A stretch of DNA of 64,000 bases from Lachnospiraceae bacterium (GTDB lineage Bacteria > Bacillota > Clostridia > Lachnospirales > Lachnospiraceae), in the NCBI GenBank assembly GCA_910575565.1, contig CAJTFL010000003.1, positions 62,001 to 126,000 of the forward strand. Direction: 5' to 3'. Each line of letters begins with the position of its first letter. Position 1 is the stretch's first letter. A model generated the notes under the pieces. That model ran no database searches. It was not told the origin of the DNA and worked only from the letters and a program-made list of their open reading frames with translations. This document shows, piece after piece, positions 7,999 to 16,663 of the stretch. A program made the translations under genes and the position numbers.

Positions 7999-9765
7999 AT
8001 GTCTGAGATAAAAGCAGCCAATACGGCTTTTGACTCCGCCATCAGCGCGGAAAAAGAAGTTCAGCTTGCCAAGCAGCAGGCGGAATTAATAACCGGCGAA
8101 GCACAGCTTCAGGAATTTTCCAATGCGCTCACAAAGCAGCAGGAAAACATACCGGCGGCTCATAAGGATACCCAGTCAGAGCCGCCAAAAGACTCTGCCG
8201 AGCTTTCCGACATCCGCAGGCGTCTCTCTGCAGATGGGGCAATTTCCCCGGAGGAAGCGCTTAAATGGATCCTGGAGATGGAAGGAGAAAAATGGGAAGC
8301 CTTCCTGCAATGGCAGCCTAATCCTAACCTTGCGCTCCCAAAGCAGCTTCAGGAACTGTCTAAGCTGTATCTTTCGCTCCTGGAAGCTGCCCTAAAATAC
8401 GCGGAAGGGGAAAATCTGACCAGGCAGCTGGAGCGATTGGACGCCCTGCTGGCCCAAAAATTAACTTTGATTATGGATGAGAACCTGAAGTCCTTGGCCT
8501 CCCTTTTAAAAGAATCCGGACAAAGCACCGCCTTAGACAGCGTCCGCGCCAGCCTTTACCGGCAGACCGCCGGGCGAACCATCTCCCCCCAGGCTGCCCA
8601 TGCGCTTTTTACCCGCAGGCAGCAGGCAGGCGGCAGAAGCATACCAGCCTTTGGCTCCTCCGTAAACGAAAGCGCCCGTTTCCAGAATGCCTATGATACC
8701 CGGGAAAATTCCTGGAAAGAACAGTCCAGGCAGAAAAATGCGATCATCAACAATTTCCAGAAAGACTCTGCCATGGAGGGGATGACTTACCATCCCACCA
8801 AAAAGCAGAATGCCCGGCATCAGCAGGCCTATCACTTACGGCAAAATTCTGGGGAAGAACAGGCCCGGCAGAGCGGGGAGGGCATCGGAAGCTCCAGGAA
8901 TCCCAGGAGAAGCGCCCCCCAGGAGGGAATGATTTACCAGCCTGCCGGAAAGCAGGGCGTCCGGTTTGGGCAGGCCTGCCACACCCAGCAAAATTCCTGG
9001 AAAGAGCAGATCCGGCAAAGAAATGAAGTCATCAGCAATTCCCGGAAGGGCATCGCCGAAAATACCTTTAAACAGGGAAGCTCCAACTTCTGCTGCGGCA
9101 GGGAGCTGGAAAAAGCCAATCGCTTTGCCTCCCATTTGGACGGCAGCGGCAACCTGTTTAAAAACCCCGGCATCACCGCCAGAAACGAAGAAGTAACCGG
9201 GCTGCTGGCCGCCGTCATGTCCATCAAGGGACAGGTATACGCCAAGGAAAGCAAGCAGGGCACTTCCATTGCCCTTGCCCTTGAACGGGCAATCGAAAAA
9301 ATCACCCTGCAGTACTTAAACCGAAAAGGGGCTTCCAATGTCTATTACCACACCCTTTCGGCCTATAAGCAAACCCAAAATGCCCAGAAAGCCATTGAAA
9401 AAGGGCAGGAGTATGCTTACCGGCAGTTTCAGAAAAAGCAGGGGGATCCGGCATATCAAAAATCCCCCCACTATTCCAAGGAATCCGGCTTTTTCCGGGC
9501 CATGACCAAAAACATAAGCCCGGAAAAAGGGTTCGCCTTAGGGAGCAGCATCCTGCAAAAGGACTGGCAAAATTTTTTAACGAGCATAGGGAACCGGCAA
9601 GACCCGTATTCGTCAAGGGCTGATATTTATAGTCCCTGGGGAATGCTGGCAGATACCAAAACGCATCTGCCCGACAGCGGGGGAACCGTAGGGAAAATCT
9701 TACTTGGCGCTGCAGTGCTTGCCATCCTGTGCGCCCTGGCAATCGCCTGTTTCCGATTAATTTAA
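7999..9765 (+). CDS. Unrecognised 588-residue repeat protein with a C-terminal membrane anchor
   Basis: I do not recognise this family. The ATG at 7999 follows AAGGAAAAGG; an upstream in-frame ATG lacks such a site. The N-terminal 210 residues are charged and probably helical. Residues about 226-350 hold two full and one partial copy of a roughly 48-residue repeat with the core NSWKEQxRQ followed by EGMxYxP. Residues 365-560 are a mixed, tyrosine- and glutamine-rich region. The last 24 residues (GKILLGAAVLAILCALAIAC, then FRLI) form one hydrophobic helix, with no N-terminal signal peptide, as in a tail-anchored protein. It is alone between cobD (divergent) and a bidirectional terminator. Confidence 0.75.
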   Translation: MSEIKAANTAFDSAISAEKEVQLAKQQAELITGEAQLQEFSNALTKQQENIPAAHKDTQSEPPKDSAELSDIRRRLSADGAISPEEALKWILEMEGEKWEAFLQWQPNPNLALPKQLQELSKLYLSLLEAALKYAEGENLTRQLERLDALLAQKLTLIMDENLKSLASLLKESGQSTALDSVRASLYRQTAGRTISPQAAHALFTRRQQAGGRSIPAFGSSVNESARFQNAYDTRENSWKEQSRQKNAIINNFQKDSAMEGMTYHPTKKQNARHQQAYHLRQNSGEEQARQSGEGIGSSRNPRRSAPQEGMIYQPAGKQGVRFGQACHTQQNSWKEQIRQRNEVISNSRKGIAENTFKQGSSNFCCGRELEKANRFASHLDGSGNLFKNPGITARNEEVTGLLAAVMSIKGQVYAKESKQGTSIALALERAIEKITLQYLNRKGASNVYYHTLSAYKQTQNAQKAIEKGQEYAYRQFQKKQGDPAYQKSPHYSKESGFFRAMTKNISPEKGFALGSSILQKDWQNFLTSIGNRQDPYSSRADIYSPWGMLADTKTHLPDSGGTVGKILLGAAVLAILCALAIACFRLI

Positions 9766-9916
9766 CTCGTTGTGCTTAACCGTTCCCGCTTCATCTCCAA
9801 TTTCGCCAGAGCCGCCAGGCCTTCAAAGAATGGACGGCATTTCTGCCAGGCATCCCGGATATGAGGAGCCGCAAGCTTTGCCAGCTCAAAAGCCACTTCG
9901 CCGCTTCTTCGGCCAT
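9762..9916 (-). pseudogene. Possible remnant of an unidentified small gene
   Basis: On the minus strand, an open stretch ending at TAA (9764-9762) reads as a coherent amphipathic peptide (VAFELAKLAAPHIRDAWQ) with no usable start. The downstream end overlaps the stop of the 588-residue gene. It may be a decayed coding sequence or chance; no family was recognised. Confidence 0.2.
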
Positions 9917-9955
9917 CTGCTGCTCAACCTTATGAATTTCTCAGCCTAAACGAAA

Positions 9956-9996
9956 AATACCAGGACAGCCTTTTCTGAAAAGCCCGCCCTGGTATT
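9956..9996. terminator. Bidirectional terminator between convergent genes
   Basis: Nine-bp arms AATACCAGG (9956-9964) and CCTGGTATT (9988-9996) enclose a smaller CTTTT/AAAAG stem. The tail is T-rich on both strands (CGTTTTC on plus, TTTTTCG on minus). It separates the plus-strand 588-residue gene from the minus-strand flavodoxin gene. Confidence 0.8.
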
Positions 9997-10056
9997 CGTT
10001 TTCATGAAGGATAAATCCCCTCCGTTTTCAGCCTGCTTAGATAATCCTGCCTATCA

Positions 10057-10836
10057 TCAGATAAACAATTCACAGTCCTTCCTAACCGAACAGGCATTTT
10101 TCAGCGCCAGCGACGCGGCAGCTATCATTGCGCTATTTGCCTTTCTGGCGGAGGCAGGACATTTTGCCACACAGCGCATACACGAAATACACTTTCCTGA
10201 ATCCACCTTTTTCGTATTCTCCCGGTCAATCGCCTGCACCGGGCACTGCTGTGCACATAAACCGCAATTCATGCAATCCTTCGTCGCTTTTGGAACTAAG
10301 CCGGCGCCGCCTGCCTTTTTGTAGGGCCGGTTCCCCGGTATCTGCGGCCCATCCTCCCCTGTCCCGCTTTCTATCTTTTCAAGGATCTTTTTTGCATAGC
10401 CTTTCAGCTCCTCCTCATCCTTCCCATCCGGCCTTCCGGCGGCAAACTGATGCATAATCGAATGTTCAGCCACAGCGGAAACGGCCGCGGCTATGGTAAA
10501 CCCACAGCTTTCTGCTATATCCGCCATCTCCGCCAGCGTATCCTCATAGGCGCGGTTTCCGTACACGCACAGCAGCACGCATTTCGCCAAATTGCCTTTC
10601 GCCTGTGACAGCCTTTCCGCCGCAGCGGCAGGCACGCGCCCTCCGTAAGAAGGCAGCGCAATGAGAACCACATCTTCCGGGGCAAAACTGCACATGGAAA
10701 AATCATAGACCGGATCAGACAAATCGATTGTTTCCACAGAACCGCCCCGCTCTGACGGAATAAGCCCTGACATAAGGATTTGGGCCGTTCGCCCGGTTCC
10801 TCCTGTGGGGCTGAAAATCATCTGTGCATATCTCAT
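10057..10836 (-). CDS. EFR1-type flavodoxin/ferredoxin fusion
   Basis: A 259-residue protein with an N-terminal flavodoxin-like domain (FSPTGGTGRTAQ binds the FMN phosphate; LPSYGGRVP near 61-69) and a C-terminal bacterial ferredoxin domain. Two 4Fe-4S motifs are visible: C188, C191, C194, C198 and C216, C219, C222, C226 (CMNCGLCAQQCP, CISCMRCVAKCP). Such fusions are cytoplasmic electron carriers in anaerobes. The partner is unknown and the gene is monocistronic, with its own promoter and a bidirectional terminator. GGGAGGA precedes the ATG. Confidence 0.88.
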   Translation of the reverse strand: MRYAQMIFSPTGGTGRTAQILMSGLIPSERGGSVETIDLSDPVYDFSMCSFAPEDVVLIALPSYGGRVPAAAAERLSQAKGNLAKCVLLCVYGNRAYEDTLAEMADIAESCGFTIAAAVSAVAEHSIMHQFAAGRPDGKDEEELKGYAKKILEKIESGTGEDGPQIPGNRPYKKAGGAGLVPKATKDCMNCGLCAQQCPVQAIDRENTKKVDSGKCISCMRCVAKCPASARKANSAMIAAASLALKNACSVRKDCELFI

Positions 10837-10887
10837 GGCATCCTCCCACCTTATCTATACTACTCCATTGTTCTGGTTTCATCCTTT

Positions 10888-10916
10888 ACAATAACATTTC
10901 CTAGTGTACTGTCCAA
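10888..10916 (-). promoter_or_regulatory. Promoter of the flavodoxin/ferredoxin gene
   Basis: On the minus strand, TTGGAC (10916-10911), a 17-bp spacer and TATTGT (10893-10888), preceded by TGT as an extended -10. It abuts the glmS stop codon. Confidence 0.65.
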
Positions 10917-12755
10917 TCACTCTACCGTCACGCTCTTTGCCAGGTTCCTTGGCTTATCCACATCCAGGCCCTTGGCTACCGCCACATAATACCCTAAAAG
11001 CTGCAAGGGGATCACCGCAAGGCTGGTGACAAAATGTTCATCCGTCTTAGGCACATACACGGTGAAATCCGCCACGTCTTCCACGCTGTAATTGCCAAAG
11101 CTGGTCAGCCCCATCAGATACGCCCCCCGGCTCTTTACCTCCACCAAATTGCTTACCGTTTTCTCAAAAAGCGCCTTCTGGGTCAGGATGCCGATAACCA
11201 GGATCCCATCCTCAATCAGGGAAATCGTCCCATGCTTCAGCTCCCCTGCCGCGTAAGCCTCCGAATGAACGTAGCTAATCTCCTTCATCTTTAAGCTGCC
11301 CTCCAGGCTGATGGCATAATCCAGGCCGCGCCCGATGAAAAAGATATCCTTGGCATTGGCAAACTTTGCGGCAAACCACTGGATCCTTTCCTTATCATCG
11401 ATAATCCTCTGGATCTTATCCGGCAGGGCTTTCAGCTCTCCCACCAGCCGGCAAAGCTCCTCCTCCCCAAGCTTTCCCCGCACCTTGGCAAACTGCATGG
11501 CCAAAAGGTAGCAGGCAACCAGCTGGGTGCTGTAAGCCTTTGTGGTAGCCACGGCAATTTCCGGCCCGGCTACGGTATACATCACGCCGTCCGCCTCCCT
11601 GGCAATGGAGCTGCCGATGACATTGACCACCGCAAGGACAGGCGCGCCCTTTTCCCGGGCCACCCGCAGAGCCGCAAGGCTGTCCGCCGTCTCCCCGGAC
11701 TGGCTGATCACAATCACCAGATGGCCTTTTCCCAGCATAAGCTTCCGGTAACGGAACTCCGAAGCCAGCTCCACCCGCACCGGGATCTCCGCCAAATCCT
11801 CGATCACATACTGGGCGGCAATCCCCACATGATACGCCGAGCCGCAGGCCACGATATGGATCTGGCTAAGCTCCCGGATCTCCTCCTCACACAAGCCGAT
11901 TTCCCCTAAGTCAATCTGCCCATCCTTCACAAACGCGCTTACGGTATCCGCAACCGCCTTAGGCTGTTCGTGGATCTCCTTCATCATAAAATGCTCAAAG
12001 CCGGCCTTCTCCGCCGCCTGGGCATCCCACTTGATTTCCGTAGGCTCTTTTTCCACCGCCTCGCCGTCCAGGTTATAAAACGTAATCTCCCCCGCCTTGA
12101 CGCAGGCCATTTCCAGGTTGCCGATATAATAAACATTTCGGGTATACTTTAAGATCGCGGGCACATCCGAGGCAATATAAGACTCCCCGTCCTGGATTCC
12201 CAGGATCATAGGGCTTTCCTTCCTGGCAACGTAAATCTCCCCCGGGTAATCCTTAAACATCACCGCCAGGGCGTAAGAACCGCGCACACGCACCATGGTT
12301 TTGGACAAAGCGTCAATCGGCCCGCCTTTATACTTTTTATAGTAGTAATCCACCAGCTTAATGGCCACTTCCGTATCCGTCTGGGAATAAAAGGCATACC
12401 CCTTCCGCAGCAGCTTATCCCGCAGCTCCTGGTAATTTTCAATGATTCCGTTGTGAACCCCCACAACATCCTTTCCCTCGCTGATATGAGGGTGGGCATT
12501 ATTCTCCGAAGGCTCCCCGTGGGTTGCCCACCGGGTATGGCCGATGCCGCAGGTTCCCCGAAGCTCCTCCCCTCCGTTCGTCTTTTCGGAAAGGAACTTC
12601 AAACGGCCTTTCGCCTTAACCACTTCCACATCCCCGCTGCCGTCCCGCACCGCCAGCCCCGCCGAGTCATATCCCCGGTATTCCAGCTTAGAAAGACCAT
12701 CCAGCAAAATCGGCGCAGCCTGACGGCCGCCTGCAAAACCTACTATCCCACACAT
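10917..12755 (-). CDS. glmS: Glutamine-fructose-6-phosphate aminotransferase (isomerising)
   Basis: A 612-residue enzyme that makes glucosamine-6-phosphate, the entry to UDP-GlcNAc and so to peptidoglycan and to the FnlABC and Pse sugars made by the nearby island. It starts MCGIVGFAGG, with Cys2 as the glutaminase nucleophile. The NTN domain motifs GIGHTRWATHGEPS and GVHNGIIENY follow, then two SIS domains (SGETADSLAALR, SEAYAAGELKHGTISLIE) and the usual C-terminus DKPRNLAKSVTVE. The length is normal. The leader does not show a glmS ribozyme core; a long hairpin is there instead. Confidence 0.95.
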   Translation of the reverse strand: MCGIVGFAGGRQAAPILLDGLSKLEYRGYDSAGLAVRDGSGDVEVVKAKGRLKFLSEKTNGGEELRGTCGIGHTRWATHGEPSENNAHPHISEGKDVVGVHNGIIENYQELRDKLLRKGYAFYSQTDTEVAIKLVDYYYKKYKGGPIDALSKTMVRVRGSYALAVMFKDYPGEIYVARKESPMILGIQDGESYIASDVPAILKYTRNVYYIGNLEMACVKAGEITFYNLDGEAVEKEPTEIKWDAQAAEKAGFEHFMMKEIHEQPKAVADTVSAFVKDGQIDLGEIGLCEEEIRELSQIHIVACGSAYHVGIAAQYVIEDLAEIPVRVELASEFRYRKLMLGKGHLVIVISQSGETADSLAALRVAREKGAPVLAVVNVIGSSIAREADGVMYTVAGPEIAVATTKAYSTQLVACYLLAMQFAKVRGKLGEEELCRLVGELKALPDKIQRIIDDKERIQWFAAKFANAKDIFFIGRGLDYAISLEGSLKMKEISYVHSEAYAAGELKHGTISLIEDGILVIGILTQKALFEKTVSNLVEVKSRGAYLMGLTSFGNYSVEDVADFTVYVPKTDEHFVTSLAVIPLQLLGYYVAVAKGLDVDKPRNLAKSVTVE

Positions 12756-12794
12756 TGATTCCTCAGCTCCTTATCTCCTCATTCCCCTATTTCT

Positions 12795-12833
12795 ATAGTA
12801 AACGACAAAACAAAGATTTTTGCCGTCCACTAT
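12795..12833. promoter_or_regulatory. 16-bp hairpin in the glmS leader
   Basis: ATAGTAAACGACAAAA (12795-12810) and TTTTGCCGTCCACTAT (12818-12833) are inverted repeats. In the minus-strand (glmS) transcript all 16 pairs can form when three G-U pairs are allowed, with a 7-nt loop. It is about 40 nt upstream of the glmS ATG. No U-tract follows it directly, so it may be a leader structure, an mRNA-stability element or a miniature mobile repeat rather than a terminator. Confidence 0.5.
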
Positions 12834-12915
12834 AAACTATGCCTTTGGGAAAACGGTTTTCTTTCCACCTTATAGCTTATGCGGCAGGGGTGAGCCTTAC
12901 CGCATCCTATTCACT

Positions 12916-14175
12916 TTATCCTGTCTTTTGCTTTTTCATATGGCATATGCCCTTTACGCAAGATTCATTTTCCTTTAATGTCAAGATAGTAAACGGGCAT
13001 TTTTCTCCTAAATCCAATGAACATTGCTCATATCCTGCATCATTTACATAATCGCCATATACGTCAAGACCATCGGTAAAACGCTTGACAACTGCCTTTA
13101 AACTTTCAATACTGTTATCTGCACCAATCCAATAACGATTATTTTCAAAAGCCGCGCCTAATGTCGTCCCACTTCCAGCAAAACAATCCAAAACGATATC
13201 TCCAGGATTTGATGAAGCCGTTACAATCATTTTCAGCATATCCATATTTTTTTCGGTTGGATAACCTGTCGTCCTTCGAGCTTGATTAATTGAATCCCTA
13301 TAATTCAACCAAATATCCTGTACGGGAATTCCCTTTAACGGGTCGCAAAAAACCATCCGCCTGGGATTGCCTGTGGGACTCCAATATATCTCTCCAGCGG
13401 CATCCAGTTCATCAAGTTTATCCGGTGTGTACTGCCAATGTTTTCCTGTTGGAGGCAATTTACCTCTCCATTCCTTTCCTGTTGCTCCATTTCTAACCCC
13501 AGGAGCATGAATCGGCACTTTTTTATAACGCCGCCCTGTTTTTTCATCAACACATGGATATTGTTCAATCATGCGATCATATTCCCAGGAGTCATAAGGC
13601 CTATTCCATGTATAATGATCAGTTTTGGAATAAAACATGATATAATCTGAGATATTGCCAAACGTATTTTTCGTATAGTTCTTTGTACTGCACTTCTTTC
13701 TTGTAATAAACGCCCTGCAATTATCTTCGCCGAAAATTTCATCCATCACCAATTTCATGGTAAAAGCCATCTTATTATCCAAATGAAGATAAATAGAACC
13801 TTCCTCAGATAATAATTCCCGCATAAAAATCAATCTTTTACGCAAAAACTCAACATATTCACCACCGCAAAGGGAATCGCTATATGCATACTCCTGCTGA
13901 CGGTTAACAAAATTTGATGTGGTTGCAAACGGCGGATCAATGTAAATGAGTTTAATTTTATTTTGATATCCATTTTTTAACAGATATGCCAATGCATCAA
14001 TATTGTCGCCAAAAAACAAAACATTTTGGCCATCTCCATTTATCGGAAACTGCACTTCAAATTGCTTTCCTGGATAATTCAAAATGCTTTCAAAGGATTC
14101 TTTACCTTCATAGGATAAGCTAACAGAAATTTTTTTACGCTTTTGCATTTCCCTGGGAGGTATCCCTGTTGCCAT
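12916..14175 (-). CDS. Type II DNA methyltransferase (beta class, probably N6-adenine)
   Basis: A 419-residue methyltransferase with the catalytic motif IV IDPPF at 79-83 ahead of the SAM-binding motif I DCFAGSGTT at 330-338. This is the permuted beta-class order, with a large target-recognition region between. DPPF usually indicates adenine N6 methylation. The start is supported by AAGGAGA. The gene begins 1 nt after the stop of the 295-residue protein upstream, so the two form a restriction-modification unit in which the nuclease is transcribed first. The target site cannot be inferred. Base composition is more AT-rich than glmS, which suggests transfer. Confidence 0.85.
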   Translation of the reverse strand: MATGIPPREMQKRKKISVSLSYEGKESFESILNYPGKQFEVQFPINGDGQNVLFFGDNIDALAYLLKNGYQNKIKLIYIDPPFATTSNFVNRQQEYAYSDSLCGGEYVEFLRKRLIFMRELLSEEGSIYLHLDNKMAFTMKLVMDEIFGEDNCRAFITRKKCSTKNYTKNTFGNISDYIMFYSKTDHYTWNRPYDSWEYDRMIEQYPCVDEKTGRRYKKVPIHAPGVRNGATGKEWRGKLPPTGKHWQYTPDKLDELDAAGEIYWSPTGNPRRMVFCDPLKGIPVQDIWLNYRDSINQARRTTGYPTEKNMDMLKMIVTASSNPGDIVLDCFAGSGTTLGAAFENNRYWIGADNSIESLKAVVKRFTDGLDVYGDYVNDAGYEQCSLDLGEKCPFTILTLKENESCVKGICHMKKQKTG

Positions 14176-14176
14176 G

Positions 14177-15064
14177 CTAAACTTCTCCTTTTAGCCAAGA
14201 TCTTGTTAATCTCTCATCTATCATTCTCAGTGTAATAACCTTTACTTCGTTCGGATAGCGTTCTTCTATACGAGAATAGTCTTCCCACATGGAACCTAGC
14301 AATAAGCCTGGCCCATCATTTAAAAATATTACTTTAGTCCTTAACCCATGGGAATGTACATAATTCAAGATCTCATCCGCACAGTTTTTGTAGCCGCCTG
14401 TCCTATCATCTTCTTGTGCGCCTCCTCTGTCCCCATCATATCGGGCAAGCCCAACAGCATAGATAATTTTTTTATCTTTTGATGCTATAACAAAATCCAA
14501 AGGTCTATTATCATCAGGATAATCACTCCATATTTCTATTGCTTGAATATCATTACCAGCACCCCGTGGCCCCCAAATATACATATCCGGAAATTTTTCC
14601 TGAATCATATTAAAGAACTTATCCGTAAGGTCATACCCTTTCTTTCCCCTATCTTTATATTCCCAAAGCACAGCACATAATGCTTCATCTGGCAAAGGGC
14701 GAGAATCGAAACGTTCTTGAACTATATGGATGGGCCTAAAACCATCGCCAAACTCCCGGCATATTTTCTCCGCCTGCGTTTTCTTCTTAAGCATTTCAAC
14801 TGGGGTTTCCGGAGAAACATATTTCCTAAACACCCTGGAAAGCTGAATACGCATCCACGGATTAGGCGTTTGTGCTATATTCATAAATAATGCCGTAGAA
14901 CTTTCTGATTGGCGCAACATTCCTGCAAATGTTTCCAGCACGGGCAAATACAGACGGCAAGCATCCTTAAGAATATCCGGATAATACTCACCCGTTGAAA
15001 GTGTTATATAATTACGCCGCTCATCTGGGGCAAAATCCCTGAAATCCCTTATGTATTTTCTCAT
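14177..15064 (-). CDS. Probable type II restriction endonuclease
   Basis: A 295-residue soluble protein directly upstream of, and coupled to, the methyltransferase. The C-terminal half holds a conserved-looking block, PLDFVIASKDKKIIYAVGLA (188-207), then RYDGDRGGAQEDDRTGGY, then KVIFLNDGPGLLLG. This resembles the acidic core strands of PD-(D/E)XK type restriction enzymes, although a clean ExK triad is not obvious. The assignment rests on this block and on position. The start is supported by AAGGAAG. Confidence 0.65.
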   Translation of the reverse strand: MRKYIRDFRDFAPDERRNYITLSTGEYYPDILKDACRLYLPVLETFAGMLRQSESSTALFMNIAQTPNPWMRIQLSRVFRKYVSPETPVEMLKKKTQAEKICREFGDGFRPIHIVQERFDSRPLPDEALCAVLWEYKDRGKKGYDLTDKFFNMIQEKFPDMYIWGPRGAGNDIQAIEIWSDYPDDNRPLDFVIASKDKKIIYAVGLARYDGDRGGAQEDDRTGGYKNCADEILNYVHSHGLRTKVIFLNDGPGLLLGSMWEDYSRIEERYPNEVKVITLRMIDERLTRSWLKGEV

Positions 15065-15117
15065 GTATTTTACTTCCTTGTTCCATCACCCTATTCTAAC
15101 GGTTCCCACTAGCCATC

Positions 15118-16206
15118 CTACTTCATATAAAACTCCTTATACCACTCTGCAAACCTTCGCAAACCGTCCCGAAGGCCGGTATTTGGCTTAAACCCAAAAT
15201 CCTTTTCCAAAGCACTGGTGTCTGCATACGTAACCGGCACATCCCCAGGCTGCATGGGAACCAGCTCCTTATGGGACTCAAAATCATAATCTTCCGGCAA
15301 AACCCCTGCGCGGATCAATTCCTGCTGCAGGATATCCACGAAATCCAAAAGGTTTTCCGGCTGGTTATTTCCAATATTATAAACTGCATAGGGCGGAATG
15401 GGCAGTCCATCCTCCCCCTTTTCCTTATCCGGGGCTTTCTGCATCACCCGCTTAACGCCCTCCACAATATCGTCAATATAGGTAAAATCCCGCTTGCAGT
15501 TCCCGTAATTAAAAATCCGGATGGTTTCTCCCCTGCGCAGCTTATCCGTAAACCCAAAATACGCCATATCTGGGCGTCCCGCCGGGCCATACACCGTAAA
15601 AAAGCGCAGACCTGTGGAAGGGATCTCGTAAAGCTTGCTGTAAGCATGAGCCAAAAGCTCATTTGATTTCTTGGTGGCCGCATAGAGGGATACGGGATTA
15701 TCCACTTTATCCTCCGTGCTGTAAGGAACCTTCTTATTTGAACCATACACCGACGATGAAGACGCATAAACCAAATGCTCCACGCCCTTTGCCCCGTGAT
15801 CATAGGAATGGCGGCAAGCTTCCAAAATATGGTAGAATCCAATCAAATTAGACTGGATATACACGTCCGGATTCGTAATGCTGTAGCGAACGCCCGCCTG
15901 AGCCGCCAGGTTCACCACAATATCCGGATGGTACTGGGCAAAAATCCCATCAATCGTTTCCCGATCCGCAATGCTTCCCTTAATAAACACATAGGAAGCC
16001 TCCGGCCTGCAGGCCGCTTCCCGCTCAATCTCCTTAAGCCTCCACTCCTTAATGGATACATCGTAATAATCATTCAGGTTATCAATCCCGATGACCGTAA
16101 TCCGGCCAACGCTCCTTAACAAGTCCAGCACCAGGCTGCTGCCGATAAAACCGGCAGAGCCAGTAACCAAGACTACCTTGCCCTGTAAATCTATCTTTGT
16201 CATCAT
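15118..16206 (-). CDS. UDP-glucuronate 4-epimerase (CapI-like)
   Basis: An extended SDR of about 362 residues that interconverts UDP-glucuronate and UDP-galacturonate. It shows the NAD motif GSAGFIGSSL, the catalytic S-Y-K (ASSSSVYG and YAATKKSNE) and the signature LRFFTVYGPAGRPDMAYF, which is typical of CapI-type epimerases. The start is placed at the tandem ATGs 16206/16203, which follow AGGAGGAA; an upstream in-frame ATG lacks a binding site. It is the last gene of the polysaccharide island. A 390-bp gap upstream means it may have its own promoter. Confidence 0.88.
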   Translation of the reverse strand: MMTKIDLQGKVVLVTGSAGFIGSSLVLDLLRSVGRITVIGIDNLNDYYDVSIKEWRLKEIEREAACRPEASYVFIKGSIADRETIDGIFAQYHPDIVVNLAAQAGVRYSITNPDVYIQSNLIGFYHILEACRHSYDHGAKGVEHLVYASSSSVYGSNKKVPYSTEDKVDNPVSLYAATKKSNELLAHAYSKLYEIPSTGLRFFTVYGPAGRPDMAYFGFTDKLRRGETIRIFNYGNCKRDFTYIDDIVEGVKRVMQKAPDKEKGEDGLPIPPYAVYNIGNNQPENLLDFVDILQQELIRAGVLPEDYDFESHKELVPMQPGDVPVTYADTSALEKDFGFKPNTGLRDGLRRFAEWYKEFYMK

Positions 16207-16272
16207 TTCCTCCTGCCATGGGCGGCTGCCAAACCATCTGTCCGGCATAAATGCATACTCTTGCCCGCTCAT

Positions 16273-16663
16273 CTATCCATTATAAATAGGGTGGTGGGGA
16301 TTTGCAAGTATATTATTTTTTGATGGGTTGATTTTGATAGATTCAGTCAGTTAAAACTGAAGGAGGGAAATCGTACTTATATGATGTTTTTATTGGTTTT
16401 GACGGAGGCAAAGTCCATACTTGGCAAGTGTTTTATCATAATAGTTCAGCCAGTGGAAATCACCCGTTTATGAGCAAAAAGGAGCTGTGTAAGCAGCGGA
16501 AAGCGCCTGAAGGCGCGATTTTGCGAATAGCGCGGCTGAACGGATGGCAGATTTTTAAAGAAAAGAGAAGCAGATTTCACTCCACTTCCCTTACATTTAT
16601 ATTTTATTTATCTTTCCAACTCCTTTTATATTTCCTTATACTTAAAAAGCAAAAAGCGAATAC
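16273..16663. other. Gap inside the island; no supported gene
   Basis: This stretch between the epimerase and the O-acyltransferase has no convincing gene. On the plus strand, an open frame preceded by GAAGGAGG reads a short peptide without recognisable similarity. It contains the small hairpin GCGCC-TGAA-GGCGC followed by GATTTTG (near 16508-16528) and a pair of CAGCC/GGCTG elements. It may be the scar of a deleted gene. Confidence 0.3.
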
